A stretch of 6,682 nucleotides of DNA, taken from contig CALYTU010000082.1 of NCBI GenBank assembly GCA_945487445.1, positions 1 to 6,682 of the forward strand. Reading direction: 5' to 3'. The notes beneath the pieces were generated by a model, which ran no database searches, was not told the origin of the DNA, and saw nothing but the letters and a program-made list of their open reading frames with translations. The translations under genes and the position numbers were made by a program. Each line of letters begins with the position of its first letter. Within the stretch, counting starts at the first letter, position 1. Positions 5,584 through 6,682 of this stretch are shown here, in pieces. The stretch comes from an uncultured Clostridia bacterium. Its GTDB lineage: Bacteria > Bacillota > Clostridia > Oscillospirales > Oscillospiraceae.

Positions 5584-5973
5584 ATGCAGATGGAAGAGAT
5601 GTTCAAAGAATTCGAATTCAACGAAGAGCCGGAAGAAATGATTTCGGAGCTCAACGGCATGCCGCTGCCGGAGGATTATCTGGCCTTTATGCGCGAACAC
5701 AACGGCGGGGAAGGCCCTCTGGGCGAGAACAATTACGGCTGCTTCTATCGGCTGGAGAAGCTGGCGGAGGTCAACGCCGAATATGACGTTCCGAACAACT
5801 GGCCGGGCTATGTAGTCCTGGGCTCTGACATGAGCGGTCAGCTCTGGGCCTGGAACCCGGAAAAGCGGATCTGGTGTCAGATCGACAGCGGCAACATTGA
5901 CGAGGACACCTATTACACGATTTCCGACTCCTTTGAGGCCTTCCTGGCCAACATGGACGAAGAGCTGCGCTGA
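5584..5973 (+). CDS. SMI1/KNR4 (SUKH) family protein
   Basis: The 129 residues follow the SUKH fold pattern: an acidic N-terminus, LPEDYLAFMREHNGGEG at 28-44 with the typical LP-x-x-Y and N-G-G, a central strand, then YVVLGSDMSGQLWAWN at 76-91 and the C-terminal DSFEAFLANM helix. SUKH proteins are commonly immunity proteins against nuclease-type polymorphic or contact-dependent toxins, though some have other roles. No toxin gene is adjacent, so if it is an immunity protein it is an orphan. It is cytosolic, with no signal peptide. GGGAG at 5572-5576 lies eight bases before the ATG, and the spacing of 15 bp from the zinc-ribbon gene suggests one transcript. Confidence 0.82.
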   Translation: MQMEEMFKEFEFNEEPEEMISELNGMPLPEDYLAFMREHNGGEGPLGENNYGCFYRLEKLAEVNAEYDVPNNWPGYVVLGSDMSGQLWAWNPEKRIWCQIDSGNIDEDTYYTISDSFEAFLANMDEELR

Positions 5974-5993
5974 ACGGAAACGGAGGGATCCAT

Positions 5994-6248
5994 ATGATTA
6001 CCGACTGGATCGAGAAGCCCCTGACAAAGGACTTGTTCTACCGCGAGGGGAAGGTATACTGTAAGCTTGCAGGCGCAGAGATCTCCGTGATGATCTTCGA
6101 CGAAGAGGTCACGGTCGAATATGCCGAGCGCTGCGCGGCGGCCATGAACGCCATGCCGGAGGCGCTGATCGACGCGATCTGCCGGGCGGCGAAGGCTTTT
6201 GCATCGACTTTTGCGAAAGCATCAGCGATGAATGGCGGGCGGAGCTGA
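5994..6248 (+). CDS. N-terminal half of a frame-split unknown protein
   Basis: The ATG follows GGAGGG at 5982-5987. The reading is convincing to about position 6197 (MITDWIEKPLTKDLFYREG... ending AICRAAKA); after that this frame becomes alanine- and serine-rich and stops at TGA 6246-6248. If translation steps back one base at the T-run at 6197-6200 the protein runs on as FCIDFCESISDEWRAEL and joins the downstream half, giving about 171 residues. The simplest explanation is the loss of one T (four where five would keep frame), by mutation or sequencing error. The codons around the run do not form a standard slippery heptamer. The family is not recognised. Confidence 0.65.
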   Translation: MITDWIEKPLTKDLFYREGKVYCKLAGAEISVMIFDEEVTVEYAERCAAAMNAMPEALIDAICRAAKAFASTFAKASAMNGGRS

Positions 6249-6508
6249 TGCTTTCGGTTCCTGTCAACGCGGACACCCTGCCCCGGGAGCTGCTCAAGTG
6301 CTTCCAGCCCACTGGGATGACGGTAGAGCCGCCGGAGGACCCCTCCAAAGTCGGTTACCAACTGGAGTGCGCATGCGATTGGGAAGAAGAACACGGCATG
6401 GAGATCGACATTCTGGATGACAAGCTGGTCTTTCTGAGCGAATTTACCGGAGAGTCACCCTGGGGCGATCATACAGATGATTACGGTAATTACGCACAGA
6501 TGATTTGA
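6248..6508 (+). CDS. C-terminal half of the frame-split unknown protein
   Basis: The ATG at 6248 overlaps the upstream stop in TGATG, but the coding-like sequence in this frame starts earlier, from about 6197. ATG 6248 is therefore probably an internal methionine of a once-continuous gene. The 86 residues include QLECACDWEEEHGMEIDILDD followed by KLVFLSEFTGESPW and end in NYAQMI. The middle, acidic strand followed by a turn, resembles small uncharacterised C-terminal domains such as DUF6985/DUF2004, a weak similarity from memory. Reinitiation at the overlapping stop/start could still yield a separate polypeptide. Confidence 0.6.
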   Translation: MLSVPVNADTLPRELLKCFQPTGMTVEPPEDPSKVGYQLECACDWEEEHGMEIDILDDKLVFLSEFTGESPWGDHTDDYGNYAQMI

Positions 6509-6577
6509 GCCGTGCGCCGCGGCCACGACTGGACCGAGGAAGCGGCCTTTCTGGACATCTTCACAGGGAGGATGTGA
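6509..6577 (+). pseudogene. 3' relic of a second zinc-ribbon gene
   Basis: Immediately after the stop at 6508, in the same frame, come 22 codons ending at TGA 6575-6577 that read VRRGHDWTEEAAFLDIFTGRM. They match the last residues of the zinc-ribbon protein at 5374-5568 (SWVDEAAFMDFITGKL), with conservative changes throughout. The cysteine knuckles and start are absent, so only the tail survives. The relic contains GGGAGG (6566-6571), which serves as the ribosome binding site of the next gene. Confidence 0.75.
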
Positions 6578-6581
6578 CAAT

Positions 6582-6682
6582 ATGCCTATAGAAACTACAC
6601 CGCAGGGAAAAAGCAAAAAGAAGCTTGACATCGGCGATACGACTTATCGCAATCTCTTACAGGAGGCACTGTTTGAAGAACA
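6582..6682 (+). CDS. 5' end of an unrecognised gene (runs off the window)
   Basis: ATG 6582 lies ten bases after GGGAGG at 6566-6571 and opens a frame that stays open to the window end. The first 33 residues begin MPIETTPQGKSKKKLDIG and continue with DTTYRNLLQEALFEE: a lysine-rich, hydrophilic start followed by a likely amphipathic helix. There is no signal peptide. It is too short to identify a family. Confidence 0.55.
   Translation, partial: MPIETTPQGKSKKKLDIGDTTYRNLLQEALFEE

Noticed and set aside
6194..6202. Programmed -1 frameshift site
   Set aside because: The codons GCT TTT GCA do not allow re-pairing in a standard slippery heptamer, and no clear downstream stimulatory structure was seen; a single-base indel is simpler.
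675..6581. Integron attC sites between cassette-like genes
   Set aside because: Most spacers are 1-50 bp, too short for attC, and no inverted-repeat core sites recur between genes; no integrase is visible.

Overview
The window holds a dense, single-strand (+) array of about a dozen small, mostly unrelated genes. Spacers are short, each gene has its own purine-rich ribosome binding site, and no convincing intrinsic terminator is visible. The GC-rich coding sequence, GGAGG-type ribosome binding sites and protein types (DUF6440, a GMAANM-type peptide deformylase, a nitroimidazole-reductase-like flavoprotein, a SUKH/SMI1 protein) suggest a gut or rumen Clostridia member (Oscillospiraceae/Lachnospiraceae-like), probably from a metagenome. 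This placement is inferred from gene style, not from a marker gene.

Layout: 3-260 is the 3' end of an unrecognised gene, visibly more AT-rich than the rest. 270-674 is a chimeric relic: a piece of peptide deformylase joined in frame to the C-terminal part of an NAD(P)H-hydrate epimerase. Then come a Nudix hydrolase (733-1341), a DUF6440 protein (1360-1563), an intact peptide deformylase (1613-2023), a GNAT acetyltransferase fused to the start of a second GNAT (2038-2697), a PNPOx/Nim-type flavoprotein (2782-3258), a Fibrobacter-paralogous-domain (FISUMP, C-type-lectin-like) protein (3264-3899), an isoprenylcysteine-methyltransferase-like membrane protein (3982-4566), a histidine phosphatase (4568-5293), a zinc-ribbon protein (5374-5568), a SUKH/SMI1 protein (5584-5973), an unknown gene split in two by a -1 frame change (5994-6248 / 6248-6508), a 3' relic of a second zinc-ribbon gene (6509-6577), and the start of another unknown gene (6582-end).

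The genes do not form an obvious pathway. They look like an accessory island that gains, loses and recombines small genes. Four scars support this: the deformylase/epimerase chimera with a 73-bp direct repeat (60 bp identical) 1.34 kb away, the GNAT-GNAT fusion, the split gene and the zinc-ribbon relic. The most unusual single signal is the C-terminus of the FISUMP protein. Its codons from 3810 to 3875 are almost all NNC and encode an F/I/G/N-rich patch at the place where diversity-generating retroelements diversify lectin-fold proteins. No reverse transcriptase or template repeat is visible in this window, so that remains a hypothesis.
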